Below are positions 6,996-14,027 of a stretch of DNA of 14,723 nt, one piece after another. Position 1 is the stretch's first letter, and the number at the start of each line of letters is the position of its first letter. A program made the position numbers and the translations under genes. A model generated the notes under the pieces. The model worked only from the letters and a program-made list of their open reading frames with translations, did not search any database and was not told where the DNA came from. The stretch spans positions 1 through 14,723 of the forward strand of contig JAGWLE010000006.1 in NCBI GenBank assembly GCA_028864955.1, in the 5' to 3' direction. The DNA comes from Patescibacteria group bacterium (lineage in GTDB: Bacteria; Patescibacteriota; Minisyncoccia; Phycocordibacterales; PALSA-1337).

Positions 6996-6996
6996 C

Positions 6997-7329
6997 CTAC
7001 GGGCGACAAAGATGAGTTTTGACTTTGATCATTTCCTGAAGCATAGCTTGAAGCTTCACTGATTCCTCGAAGTCAACCCCGGCATTCACGAAAAACATGG
7101 ATAGTCTCTTTATAAAGACGCCATAAAGATCGTGGAAATATTGTTCGAGCACACGCACATCATCTTCATTTTTTGGTCCGGTGCCTTTGGCCGAGCCAGC
7201 GCCGCCCTTGGAACACGGTCCGTCGAGCACGCGCAAGACTTCGACCGGACGCTTGAGACCATCATAAACCAACGCTCCATCGCTCAAAAAACCTTCGAGT
7301 GAAGGCGACAGTATTCGATAATCATGCAT
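6997..7329 (-). CDS. Hypothetical protein in the radC operon
   Basis: 110 residues, not recognised. ATG 7329 follows the radC stop (7334-7336) by four nt, so it is almost certainly co-transcribed with radC. The N-terminal part (HDYRILSPSLEGFLSDGAL then VEVLRVLDGPCS) looks like a small beta domain. A Gly/Ser/Lys-rich linker (about 41-53) is followed by a helical C-terminal half (LEQYFHDLYGVFIKRLSMFF and onward). Two Cys residues at 39 and near the C terminus show no metal motif. There is no membrane segment or signal peptide. Nothing in the sequence ties it to DNA repair except position. Confidence 0.6.
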   Translation of the reverse strand: MHDYRILSPSLEGFLSDGALVYDGLKRPVEVLRVLDGPCSKGGAGSAKGTGPKNEDDVRVLEQYFHDLYGVFIKRLSMFFVNAGVDFEESVKLQAMLQEMIKVKTHLCRP

Positions 7330-7333
7330 AACA

Positions 7334-8092
7334 CTAGTAATTGGCTTTTACGCTTACGAAGCCATCTTTGGCGATGATGACGTGATCTAGTATGGGTATG
7401 CCCAGGATCTTCCCGGCCTGGACAAGCCGTTCCGTCATCATAACATCCTCATCGCTTGGCGCAAGTTCTCCGGACGGATGATTGTGGGCCAGGATCACGG
7501 CACTGGCCATGAGATCTATGGCCGGATTGAAGACTTCGCGGGGATTGGCCAAGCTGGCATTCACCGTGCCAATGGATACAACCTGATCGCGAATGATGCG
7601 GCCATGACTGTTCAAGTACAACGCGCGCATGTGCTCTTTGGGCAGATTGCGCATATCGGTCATATATTCATAGACATCTCTGGCGTTTTTGATAGTCACG
7701 GCTGATGTCTTGCTCTTGTCGTAAACGCGCCTGCCGAGCTCGCCCACAGCCACGATCTGACAGGCTTTGACGATGGGAATGTCCAGCTCCTTGGAGAGTT
7801 TCTCCGGATCGCGTTCCTCGAATATGTTCCTCTCGCCGTAATCCTTTATCAGACGGTCGGCCATCTCTATGACGCCCTCTTTGGTCGTGCCGGTAACAAG
7901 GATAAGTACGGCCAGTTCACGCGTGCTCAAGGATTCCGGTCCTTGCGCCAGCAGCTTCTCCCGCGGCTTTTCCTCACTCGGTAAGTCGCCAATTTTGTAT
8001 CGATAATCGTTGAATGCCCTGCCGTTATAACGAATGATCGGCTGTATCTCCGACGCAAAAAACTGTGAATCGATCCGGTATGTCTTATGCAT
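7334..8092 (-). CDS. radC: RadC family JAB/MPN-domain protein
   Basis: 252 residues from ATG 8092. An in-frame ATG at 8107 lies inside the promoter (its codons overlap the TATACT box), so 8092 is preferred. The usual RadC N-terminal region is clear: IGDLPSEEKPREKLLAQG followed by ESLSTRELAVLILVTGT, a helix-hairpin-helix-like part. The C-terminal JAB domain keeps the metal motif HNHPSGELAPSDED, with His203, His205 and the Asp near 216. RadC proteins are annotated as DNA repair factors but their biochemical role is unsettled; the motif predicts a zinc-dependent isopeptidase-type fold. About 35 residues precede the normal family start, slightly longer than typical. It heads a two-gene operon with the unknown gene at 6997-7329. 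Confidence 0.92.
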   Translation of the reverse strand: MHKTYRIDSQFFASEIQPIIRYNGRAFNDYRYKIGDLPSEEKPREKLLAQGPESLSTRELAVLILVTGTTKEGVIEMADRLIKDYGERNIFEERDPEKLSKELDIPIVKACQIVAVGELGRRVYDKSKTSAVTIKNARDVYEYMTDMRNLPKEHMRALYLNSHGRIIRDQVVSIGTVNASLANPREVFNPAIDLMASAVILAHNHPSGELAPSDEDVMMTERLVQAGKILGIPILDHVIIAKDGFVSVKANY

Positions 8093-8098
8093 ACCGGA

Positions 8099-8127
8099 AG
8101 TATACATCCTTAATACCCAATAACCAA
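8099..8127 (-). promoter_or_regulatory. leaderless promoter of radC
   Basis: Minus strand: TTGGTT (8127-8122), 17 nt, TATACT (8104-8099), then six nt (TCCGGT) to ATG 8092. Same spacing as the MurD-like and PLP-enzyme promoters. Confidence 0.7.
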
Positions 8128-8165
8128 ACCAGCGTCGGCAGACGGATATAGATCGCCGCGTAATC

Positions 8166-9581
8166 CTACAGGGCTTCCACCAGGATAAAATTCGTCTCCG
8201 ACGCCGTACCGAAAGGCATGCCGGCCACGATCACGACCTTGTCGCCCTTCTTGACGAGCTCTTTTTCCAGAGCGACCGTGCGAACGATGTCCATGATCTG
8301 ATCGGCGCTGGTAAACGTGCTCGTAACCAGCGGATAGCACCCGAATGTCAGCATCAGCTTGGCGGCGTTCTCCGGCGCGTCAGAGAGAGCCAGGACGCGT
8401 TCCGCCGGGCGATAGCGAGCGATCATCCTGGCCGTGCGGCCGGAACGCGTCAGCGCCACGATGAGTTTTGCGCCGACATTGTGCGCGGCCCGGACGGCTG
8501 ATTGCGACACCACGTCAGTGACGCCATGAGACTCAGAATATTCGGCAATGGTGTCGCGGGTGTATACTTCGCTCTCGACGCGTTCGGCGATCCTGGTCAT
8601 GATTTTCACGGCTTCAACCGGAAAGTCGCCCAACGTCGTCTCTTCGGAAAGCATAACGGCATCGGTGCCGTCGATGATGGCATTGGCGATATCGGAAACC
8701 TCGGCGCGCGTCGGCACGGGATTCTTGATCATGGACTCGAGCATCTGCGTAGCCGTGATCACCGGCTTGCCGACGGAGTTGCACTTATGAATGAGGAGCT
8801 TTTGGACGATCGGCACCTCCTCGGCGGGAATTTCGATGGCCAGATCTCCGCGAGCGATCATTATGCCGTCTGTCGCCTCGATGATCTCGTCTATAACCTC
8901 GAGCGCCTCCGGCGTCTCGATCTTGGCGATGATCTGGGCCTTTGAGCCGGCCTTATTCAGGATAGCTCTCAATTCATCTATATCGGCCTTCCGGCGCACG
9001 AATGACAGCGCCACGAAATCGACGTTATTACGGATGCCGAATTTGACGTCTTCCTTGTCCTTCTCCGTCAGAGCGGCGATCGATAAATTGGCGCCGGGCA
9101 CGTTGACACCCTTATTGTTCGCCAAGCGGCCGCCGACGATGACTTTGGTGACGATATCATTGCCTTTGACTTCGGTGACCTGCAATTTTTTTGTGCCGTC
9201 ATGGAGCATGATGAACGTTCCAGGCTTCACCTCTCTGGGCAATTCGGGATAATTGACGTGCACGCGCTTCTCATCACCTTCGACGGCGTCGGTCGTCAGG
9301 GTAAACTCTTGGCCGGGCGAAAGCATGATGGTCTTGTCCTTGAAGGTGCCAATGCGGATTTTTGGCCCGCAGAGATCCTGAAGAATAGCGACGGTCTTGC
9401 CTGTCTGCTTCATCACCTGCCGGATAGCTTCGACGCGGGCCTGGTGCTCGTCAAAATTACCGTGCGAAAAATTGAGACGCATGACATTCATGCCGGCGTT
9501 CACTAATTCCTCGAGCTTTTCCGTTTTTTCGGTCGACGGGCCGATCGTGCAGACAATCTTGGTCTTTTTTCCGAGAATCAT
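8166..9581 (-). CDS. pyk: Pyruvate kinase
   Basis: 471 residues, normal length. It converts phosphoenolpyruvate and ADP to pyruvate and ATP in the last step of glycolysis, in the cytosol. Clear family signatures: KTKIVCTIGPS at the N terminus, MNVMRLNFSHG (31-41), LCGPKIRIG, the active-site block IIAKIETPEAL, GIMIARGDLAIEI, and PVITATQMLESMIKNPVPTR followed by DGTDAVMLSEET. The C-terminal allosteric-type domain is present (VALTRSGRTARMIARYRP and GDKVVIVAGMPFG). ATG 9581 gives the standard family N terminus. Unlike most neighbours, it has a leader of about 58 nt carrying a perfect inverted repeat, and no Shine-Dalgarno. In a fermentative, minimal-metabolism cell this would be a main ATP-yielding step. 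Confidence 0.97.
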   Translation of the reverse strand: MILGKKTKIVCTIGPSTEKTEKLEELVNAGMNVMRLNFSHGNFDEHQARVEAIRQVMKQTGKTVAILQDLCGPKIRIGTFKDKTIMLSPGQEFTLTTDAVEGDEKRVHVNYPELPREVKPGTFIMLHDGTKKLQVTEVKGNDIVTKVIVGGRLANNKGVNVPGANLSIAALTEKDKEDVKFGIRNNVDFVALSFVRRKADIDELRAILNKAGSKAQIIAKIETPEALEVIDEIIEATDGIMIARGDLAIEIPAEEVPIVQKLLIHKCNSVGKPVITATQMLESMIKNPVPTRAEVSDIANAIIDGTDAVMLSEETTLGDFPVEAVKIMTRIAERVESEVYTRDTIAEYSESHGVTDVVSQSAVRAAHNVGAKLIVALTRSGRTARMIARYRPAERVLALSDAPENAAKLMLTFGCYPLVTSTFTSADQIMDIVRTVALEKELVKKGDKVVIVAGMPFGTASETNFILVEAL

Positions 9582-9602
9582 GGGATGAAGTTAGAAAGCG
9601 CG

Positions 9603-9622
9603 AAGTGAAAGCGATTTCACTT
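9603..9622 (-). promoter_or_regulatory. perfect inverted repeat in the pyruvate kinase leader
   Basis: AAGTGAAA (9603-9610), a GCGA loop and TTTCACTT (9615-9622) form an eight-bp perfect hairpin in the transcribed leader, 21 nt upstream of the pyk ATG. It could be an mRNA structure controlling start-codon access, or an operator. No T-tract follows, so it is not an ordinary terminator. Confidence 0.5.
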
Positions 9623-9645
9623 TGCACATGAATTATTAGTGCCTG

Positions 9646-9654
9646 ATTATAGCA
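9646..9654 (-). promoter_or_regulatory. extended -10 promoter of pyk
   Basis: Minus strand TGCTATAAT is a consensus extended -10; no good -35 stands 16-18 nt upstream, which an extended -10 can tolerate. Predicted transcription start is near 9639. A six-bp inverted repeat, GATCTC/GAGATC (9662-9667 and 9680-9685), overlaps the -35 area and the stop of the DUF5671 gene. Confidence 0.6.
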
Positions 9655-9683
9655 TTATTCCGATCTCAATAGAATACTCGAGA

Positions 9684-11057
9684 TCACTGGATCATAAATT
9701 CATTGCTCGTGGATTTCGAAATCAGGCCAGCCCATTCCGACCTTCCTTGTGGAGGCAGAGAATCGCTCACGCTCACGACAAGCTCATATGAAACTGGTGT
9801 CGACGCGAATACATCAACCATCGGATCGACTTTCCAGTCATAACGACCCGACGTCACTGTAGTCGTGGCTATGAGGGCGACGATTTTCTCACTCAGATAG
9901 CAGCCTGGAGCATTTTCTGTCAGCGGAATCGAAGCGTGTGCTTTGTCGAGGCCGACTAAACAAATATATGCTGTGTTGCCATATGATTTGCTCGTGACGT
10001 CACTTGTCCACTGAAGACTGATCGTTAAGCCTTTGTGCATAGTCTCGGGGATTGAAAATTGTGTGCCTCCCGCTGAAGTCAGTACGATATTTTGAAAATT
10101 TGGACTTGAAAGCGCAGGCGCTACGTCCGCGGTTTTCTGAGCAGGATAGAACCGCGTATCGATCGACCGATCGAAGCACGCATGTCCGGCCGGATGATCC
10201 CAATTGACGCTGGTCACGCCCGCCGGATACGGCATCGGCATATTTGAGAGGCCGCCATTCACGTCATTCGCGCTTGATGGCAGATCGAATGTGGCACACA
10301 GCTCGAATGATGTCGGATCTCCCAGATTGTATTCATACGCCTGCCGCGTTTCCGGATCTAGGGGCAGCGTGAAGTAACCGCCGGCACCGGCGAGCGATTG
10401 GAGAGATGGGGGCAGAGAGCTCGTCCGCTGCCAATAACTGATGATCTGCGACTGCAGGCTGGCTAGATCCCCTATCCGGCGCTGATCGAATTGCAATGCT
10501 CGCTGCTTAGCCGGCGAACCGATAATGACAAACCCGCCGATAACGGCCGCGATGGCCAGCGCCGCGCCGACCCACATCAGGACCGATCGCCACATCCTTC
10601 GCCTTCCCGGATCATTATTCCTGGCCAGAATGTAATAGGCAAAAATAATCGCCGACACCGTGAGTACGATCAACACCTTGTATACAAACCGGCCGGTTAA
10701 CTCTCCATTGAGGTACGTGTTGATAAGCGCTATCAGGTCAATGACGATAGTCACGCCCGTGAGGAATAATGTCAGGTAAATCCTCCAACGGCGGATCCAA
10801 ATTCCCTTCTTTTCGGGCGTGCGTGCAATATCTCGGCTGATCAGCCACTCCAGGACATACATGACGGGTACAAGAACGATCAAGATGGACGTCGGCCAGA
10901 CAATGTCGGAAACGCCATATACCATCTGCAGCTGGTCAGGCATAGCCCTGTTTACAATGGAAAAAGCCAGGTTGATCATGGCCACGACTGCCGTATATAG
11001 AAATATGGCCGCCGCCAAATGCAGAAAGAAATCCTTTGGGGTTGTCTTTGAATTCAC
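9684..11057 (-). CDS. DUF5671-like membrane protein with extracytoplasmic C-terminal part
   Basis: 457 residues. The N-terminal 180 residues carry five predicted membrane helices (about 11-34, 54-72, 92-112, 124-145, 158-180) in a pattern I associate with DUF5671, common in Patescibacteria; TPKDFFLHLAAAIFLYTAVV is typical. After the last helix, QFDQRRIGDLASLQSQIISY resembles the N-terminal helix of pseudopilins. Next comes a PLDPETRQAYEYNL stretch typical of pilin-like secretion proteins, and then a Thr/Ser-rich beta region (about 325-435) that may be an Ig/fibronectin-like domain. Role unknown; perhaps surface-facing. The start is GTG 11057, the only usual start codon in the open frame. A leader of about 30 nt with a weak TAAAAT (11100-11095) is possible. 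It is divergent from a histidine kinase, 60 nt away. Confidence 0.72.
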   Translation of the reverse strand: MNSKTTPKDFFLHLAAAIFLYTAVVAMINLAFSIVNRAMPDQLQMVYGVSDIVWPTSILIVLVPVMYVLEWLISRDIARTPEKKGIWIRRWRIYLTLFLTGVTIVIDLIALINTYLNGELTGRFVYKVLIVLTVSAIIFAYYILARNNDPGRRRMWRSVLMWVGAALAIAAVIGGFVIIGSPAKQRALQFDQRRIGDLASLQSQIISYWQRTSSLPPSLQSLAGAGGYFTLPLDPETRQAYEYNLGDPTSFELCATFDLPSSANDVNGGLSNMPMPYPAGVTSVNWDHPAGHACFDRSIDTRFYPAQKTADVAPALSSPNFQNIVLTSAGGTQFSIPETMHKGLTISLQWTSDVTSKSYGNTAYICLVGLDKAHASIPLTENAPGCYLSEKIVALIATTTVTSGRYDWKVDPMVDVFASTPVSYELVVSVSDSLPPQGRSEWAGLISKSTSNEFMIQ

Positions 11058-11103
11058 GTGAACGACGAATTGCCAGGCTATGTTCGTCAGCCTTATTTTA
11101 TCC

Positions 11104-11109
11104 TATAAT
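11104..11109 (+). promoter_or_regulatory. near-leaderless -10 box of the histidine kinase gene
   Basis: A perfect TATAAT ends eight nt before ATG 11118, giving a leader of about two nt. The -35 at 16-18 nt is weak. The same 60-bp divergent gap contains an imperfect hairpin (AGGCT/AGCCT around 11075-11093) that could be regulatory. Confidence 0.6.
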
Positions 11110-11117
11110 TACTACCA

Positions 11118-12683
11118 ATGGAAATCACGGATATCGCAGCAATAATCTGGATTTCGGCCGTGCTCAACGTCGCTCTCGGGGCATTTGTATACTCCGCCAG
11201 CAAGAAACGCTCATCGACATACTTCCTCATCGCCGTTCTGACTCATGCCGTCTGGGTGACGATCATCGGATTCTATATTTCGGTGCGAAGCATCGACACC
11301 GCAACATTACTGGTGAGAACCGCGTACTTTGCGGGCATGCTGGTCGCCGGCACCTACTCGTATTTCTTTCTAACATATCCCGACAACAAACGTACCTACA
11401 CCATCTTTCGAGTCGTCTATCCGATCGTCATCGTCATATTCGGGTATCTCATATTTGCAACCGATCTGGTCATCAGCCGCTCATACTACATCGGCGGCAT
11501 TGCCTATTGGGGGTGGTCGTCAGGGCCGTTTTGGTATGTCTTTCCGTTTCTGTTCTTCTCAATCTTCTTGTCCGGCTTCGCCATCCTCCTCTACAACGGC
11601 ATACGCTCGCTTGACCGGAACGTCCGACAAAGCTCGCTCCTCGTATTCTGGGGCGTGACCGTTCTCATCACCATACCGACTGTCATGAACGTCATTTTGC
11701 CGCAATTCGGAATCTTTACGTTCATCTGGCTGGGCCCTATCCTCAATATGGGCTGGATAGGCTTTATCGCCTACGCCATCGTCAAGCACGAAGCCCTGGA
11801 TGTCCGCCTCATCGCCACGCGGGCGTTCGGCTACGCCGTAGCCGTGGTCGGCGTCGGCATGCTGACCATCGGCATCAACATATTGACAACCTTCCTCACC
11901 GAGTACTATCCCGACTTTCCTGGCTGGTTTATGCCGATCATTTCCGCCTTCATCATCGTGACGGCCGCGTACGGCGTCTGGCTGAAGATCCGGGAAGGCG
12001 ACGTGCTCAAATATGAATTCATCACCGTGGCCACGCACAAATTCCGCACGCCGCTGACCCACATCAAGTGGGCGGCGGAAAATCTCCATAACGCCGTCAC
12101 GCCGGTCGAACGCGAGACTCAGCTCAAGTACATAGAGAACGCCAACGCCAAACTTGTCGAACTCACCAATATTCTCGTCAATATTTCCGATACCGACAAC
12201 AATGATTTCCAAAAAACCGAAGAAAAGAGCGATATTGCCGAATTCGCGGCAGACATCATTTCGTCCCTGACTCAACAGCTCGCTCTCAAGCATATCGTCC
12301 TCAAACAAGAGCTCGTCCCCGGTCTCAGAGTCATGTGTAATCCGCCGCGTGTCCGCTTCGTCATGCAGACATTCCTCGAGAATGCCGTGAACTACACGCC
12401 TGATGGAGGCAGTGTGACCGTATCCGTCAGGCGTTCAGGCACCGATGTCATCTATGCTGTCCGTGATAGCGGTATCGGCATCGCCAGAAACGAGCTCGCT
12501 CTGCTTTTCACGAAATTCTATCGCGGTCACCATGCCCGTCTGGCCGACACCGAAGGCCTCGGCATCGGCCTCTACATCTCCAAACAAATCATCGAAAGCA
12601 GCAGAGGGCGCATCTCGGCCGAATCTGACGGCGAAGGCAAAGGCAGTACATTCAGTTTCTCCTTGCCGATCGTGGCTTCATAG
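11118..12683 (+). CDS. Membrane-bound sensor histidine kinase (orphan)
   Basis: 521 residues. About nine hydrophobic segments occupy residues 5-288 and resemble the histidine kinase N-terminal 7TM sensor region plus two extra helices. The kinase core follows: the H-box HKFRTPLT with phospho-acceptor His307 (a variant of SHELRTPL), the N-box ENAVNYTPDGG (421-431), G1 DSGIGI (450-455), the F-box FTKFYRG (464-470) and G2 GLGIGLYI (480-487). All catalytic boxes are present, so it should autophosphorylate. It would sense a membrane or external cue and pass phosphate to a response regulator, but no regulator is in the window. The start ATG 11118 fits the -10 box eight nt upstream. The stop codon directly abuts the 3' end of the opposing tRNA-Ile gene. 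Confidence 0.92.
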   Translation: MEITDIAAIIWISAVLNVALGAFVYSASKKRSSTYFLIAVLTHAVWVTIIGFYISVRSIDTATLLVRTAYFAGMLVAGTYSYFFLTYPDNKRTYTIFRVVYPIVIVIFGYLIFATDLVISRSYYIGGIAYWGWSSGPFWYVFPFLFFSIFLSGFAILLYNGIRSLDRNVRQSSLLVFWGVTVLITIPTVMNVILPQFGIFTFIWLGPILNMGWIGFIAYAIVKHEALDVRLIATRAFGYAVAVVGVGMLTIGINILTTFLTEYYPDFPGWFMPIISAFIIVTAAYGVWLKIREGDVLKYEFITVATHKFRTPLTHIKWAAENLHNAVTPVERETQLKYIENANAKLVELTNILVNISDTDNNDFQKTEEKSDIAEFAADIISSLTQQLALKHIVLKQELVPGLRVMCNPPRVRFVMQTFLENAVNYTPDGGSVTVSVRRSGTDVIYAVRDSGIGIARNELALLFTKFYRGHHARLADTEGLGIGLYISKQIIESSRGRISAESDGEGKGSTFSFSLPIVAS

Positions 12684-12756
12684 TGCGCGCACTAGGATTT
12701 GAACCTAGGACCTTTCGAGTATCAGTCGAATGCTCTACCAACTGAGCTATGCGCGC
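12684..12756 (-). tRNA. tRNA-Ile (anticodon GAU)
   Basis: 73 nt cloverleaf on the minus strand: acceptor GCGCGCA/TGCGCGC, D-arm GCTC/GAGC, anticodon stem TTCGA/TCGAA with loop CTGATAC (anticodon GAT), T-arm CTAGG/CCTAG with TTCAAAT loop, discriminator A. CCA is not encoded, so it must be added after transcription. The 3' end abuts the histidine kinase stop with no spacer. No promoter box is obvious directly upstream, so it may be read from the PCD transcript. Confidence 0.95.
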
Positions 12757-12897
12757 GAGCGAGGACGAAAGGACGAACTTGTTCGGACTTTCGGTCCGAG
12801 CGAAGCGCGTCACATCGAGCAAAGCGAGATGGGCGCGCACTGATTCACGGACACGTGCGTGAATGAAAATCTACCAAAAAACGTGCCAAATTACCAG
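12757..12897. other. non-coding gap rich in small inverted repeats
   Basis: 141 nt between tRNA-Ile and the PCD gene. It holds ATTCACG/CGTGAAT (12843-12849 and 12858-12864, with a CACGTG palindrome in the loop) and TCGGAC/GTCCGA (12783-12788 and 12794-12799). The nine-bp GCGCGCACT at 12833-12841 repeats the tRNA acceptor end at 12685-12693. No T-tract follows these stems. Open frames across it on the plus strand are antisense to PCD and not supported. Confidence 0.5.
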
Positions 12898-13224
12898 CTA
12901 CACGATCTTATCCACCTTGGCTGCCATGATGAAATCATTTGGCGACAGGCCCTTGAGCGCATGGGTCGTAAATACGATAGTCGCTTCGCCGTAGGTAAAT
13001 GTGATGTCTGGATGGTGACCTTGTTCCTCGGCCACAGCCCCAACTTTGTTTACAAACGCCAAGGCCTCCTTGAAGTCCCTGAATGTAAACTTCTTGGAAA
13101 TACTCTTCTGGTCCGACGAGATCTTCCATGTCGGCACATCTTTGGTGTAGAGTTCGATTTCTTCAGCCTTCATCGGCTCACCACCGACTTCACAAGGAAC
13201 GCATTTTTGGGAAGATAGGTTCAT
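12898..13224 (-). CDS. Pterin-4a-carbinolamine dehydratase (PCD/DCoH family)
   Basis: 108 residues. The family dehydrates 4a-hydroxytetrahydrobiopterin in pterin cofactor recycling; bacterial copies are often of unclear role. Typical features are the N-terminal CVPCEVGG, a W-x-I pair (TWKI, 32-35), KFTFRDFKEALAFVNKVG, and the active-site EEQGHHPDI (66-74) followed by a THALKGLSPNDF segment with His88, matching the catalytic His set. Start ATG 13224 is chosen over an in-frame ATG at 13251 because TATAAT lies seven nt upstream of it and the family N terminus begins there. No aromatic amino acid hydroxylase or folate gene is nearby, so its substrate here is unknown. By eye this gene and the next upstream one are more A/T-rich than the wall-gene cluster. 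Confidence 0.93.
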   Translation of the reverse strand: MNLSSQKCVPCEVGGEPMKAEEIELYTKDVPTWKISSDQKSISKKFTFRDFKEALAFVNKVGAVAEEQGHHPDITFTYGEATIVFTTHALKGLSPNDFIMAAKVDKIV

Positions 13225-13231
13225 GATTGTT

Positions 13232-13262
13232 ATTATACATCCCAGAACCACTTTTTATTCAA
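13232..13262 (-). promoter_or_regulatory. near-leaderless promoter of the PCD gene
   Basis: Minus strand: TTGAAT (13262-13257), 19 nt, TATAAT (13237-13232), then seven nt to ATG 13224; leader of about 0-1 nt. The -35 overlaps an A/T-rich inverted repeat TTCAAA-AGC-TTTGAA at about 13258-13272. Confidence 0.6.
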
Positions 13263-13302
13263 AAGCTTTGAAAAAACAATATATAATGGATCTCATGAAT
13301 GG

Positions 13303-13830
13303 TTAATCCCTCCTGGCTAGGATAACAGATCCGATTGTAAGCAAACTTACTAGAATGGGAAACCACACTTGTGAAAGCCATGGCACAGGAATGAGGAATA
13401 GCACGTCTGATGACAACAGTGATATTGGCCAGTGAATAGTGGCCCATAGTCCAACGTAGTAAAAGATATCCCAAAAAGCGAAAGCCCAGAGAAAGACAGC
13501 AGCACGGTTGTGAAGCGAGCGAGCTCCGAGCCAGGCAACAGATGCAAGCATGATGATAGTCGCAGCTTCCCGCCAGAATTCGACTGCTGAAAAGAATGAT
13601 GACAATGTTGTCAGTGCTTGGATTTGCTGACTGATATTGAGCGCTGAACGTAGATAGACTACGACGACAGCTTCATTGAAACCAAATGCTATACCGAATA
13701 GTGCGACGGCAAGAAGTGTTCGCTTTGAAAGCGACAAGCCCTGATTATGCCAAAAGAAGTATGCCGCGAATGGCACGAGAATGAGCAAATTGACCCACCA
13801 GGGAGTTGCAAGTAATTGAAAAGAGTTCAC
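13303..13830 (-). CDS. Multi-spanning membrane protein of unknown function
   Basis: 175 residues from GTG 13830. A longer reading from 13989 would run through the tRNA-Leu gene and is rejected; the GTG has TATAAT exactly six nt upstream. Five or so membrane helices are visible (about 11-28, 38-60, 83-101, 107-127, 150-171). Distinct conserved-looking pieces are GFNEAVVVVYLRSAL, EFWREAATIIMLASVAWL, WDIFYYVGLWATIHWP and FLIPVPWL. I have an impression of similar uncharacterised integral membrane proteins in other bacteria but no functional name. The buried Glu, Arg-Glu and Asp in helices suggest a specific ligand or catalytic site rather than a simple anchor. It is followed by the PCD gene on the same strand. 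Confidence 0.7.
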   Translation of the reverse strand: MNSFQLLATPWWVNLLILVPFAAYFFWHNQGLSLSKRTLLAVALFGIAFGFNEAVVVVYLRSALNISQQIQALTTLSSFFSAVEFWREAATIIMLASVAWLGARSLHNRAAVFLWAFAFWDIFYYVGLWATIHWPISLLSSDVLFLIPVPWLSQVWFPILVSLLTIGSVILARRD

Positions 13831-13836
13831 GGCTCT

Positions 13837-13845
13837 ATTATAGCA
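13837..13845 (-). promoter_or_regulatory. extended -10 leaderless promoter squeezed after tRNA-Leu
   Basis: Minus strand TGCTATAAT (13845-13837), six nt before GTG 13830, so transcription should start at the GTG. The box begins one nt after the tRNA-Leu 3' end, so any -35 contact would fall in the tRNA gene (T-arm). Confidence 0.7.
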
Positions 13846-13846
13846 G

Positions 13847-13928
13847 TGGGCACGGGGAGACTCGAACTCCCAAGGATTACTCCATACGCTTCTGAGACGT
13901 ACGCGTATACCAATTCCGCCACGTGCCC
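13847..13928 (-). tRNA. tRNA-Leu (anticodon CAG)
   Basis: 82 nt class II tRNA on the minus strand: acceptor GGGCACG/CGTGCCC, D-arm GCG/CGC with the GAATTGGTATA loop, anticodon stem TACGT/GCGTA with loop CTCAGAA (anticodon CAG, reads CUG), a long variable arm with GGA/TCC, T-arm GGGAG/CTCCC with TTCGAGT, discriminator A. No encoded CCA. Only 16 nt separate it from the next start codon. Confidence 0.95.
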
Positions 13929-13937
13929 GCATGTGAC

Positions 13938-13966
13938 ATGCTACGATAGATTCGTGATCTCGGCAA
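13938..13966 (-). promoter_or_regulatory. putative tRNA-Leu promoter
   Basis: Minus strand: TTGCCG (13966-13961), 17 nt, TAGCAT (13943-13938). The predicted start is near 13931, giving a pre-tRNA 5' leader of about three nt. Confidence 0.45.
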
Positions 13967-13969
13967 TAG

Positions 13970-13996
13970 AAAAGCCGTGAGTGAGTCACGGCTTTT
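13970..13996 (-). terminator. rho-independent terminator after the small membrane protein gene
   Basis: An 11-bp stem AAAAGCCGTGA/TCACGGCTTTT with a five-nt loop (13981-13985). T-runs exist on both strands, so it may work in both directions. It lies 31 nt after the stop of the 14028-14213 gene and just upstream of the tRNA-Leu promoter. Confidence 0.85.
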
Positions 13997-14027
13997 TCTG
14001 TGGCAGTGTTAACCTAGACTGCTAAGG

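Noticed and set aside
12859..13218. 119-codon plus-strand frame
   Set aside because: It is antisense to a clear pterin carbinolamine dehydratase and has no family resemblance or promoter.
13252..13302. TTCAAA-AGC-TTTGAA as a terminator of the membrane protein gene
   Set aside because: The stem is almost all A/T and lacks a T-tract following it on the minus strand; it overlaps the PCD promoter instead.
13831..13989. N-terminal extension of the membrane protein from 13989
   Set aside because: It would translate the tRNA-Leu gene. The GTG at 13830 with a -10 six nt upstream explains the start better.
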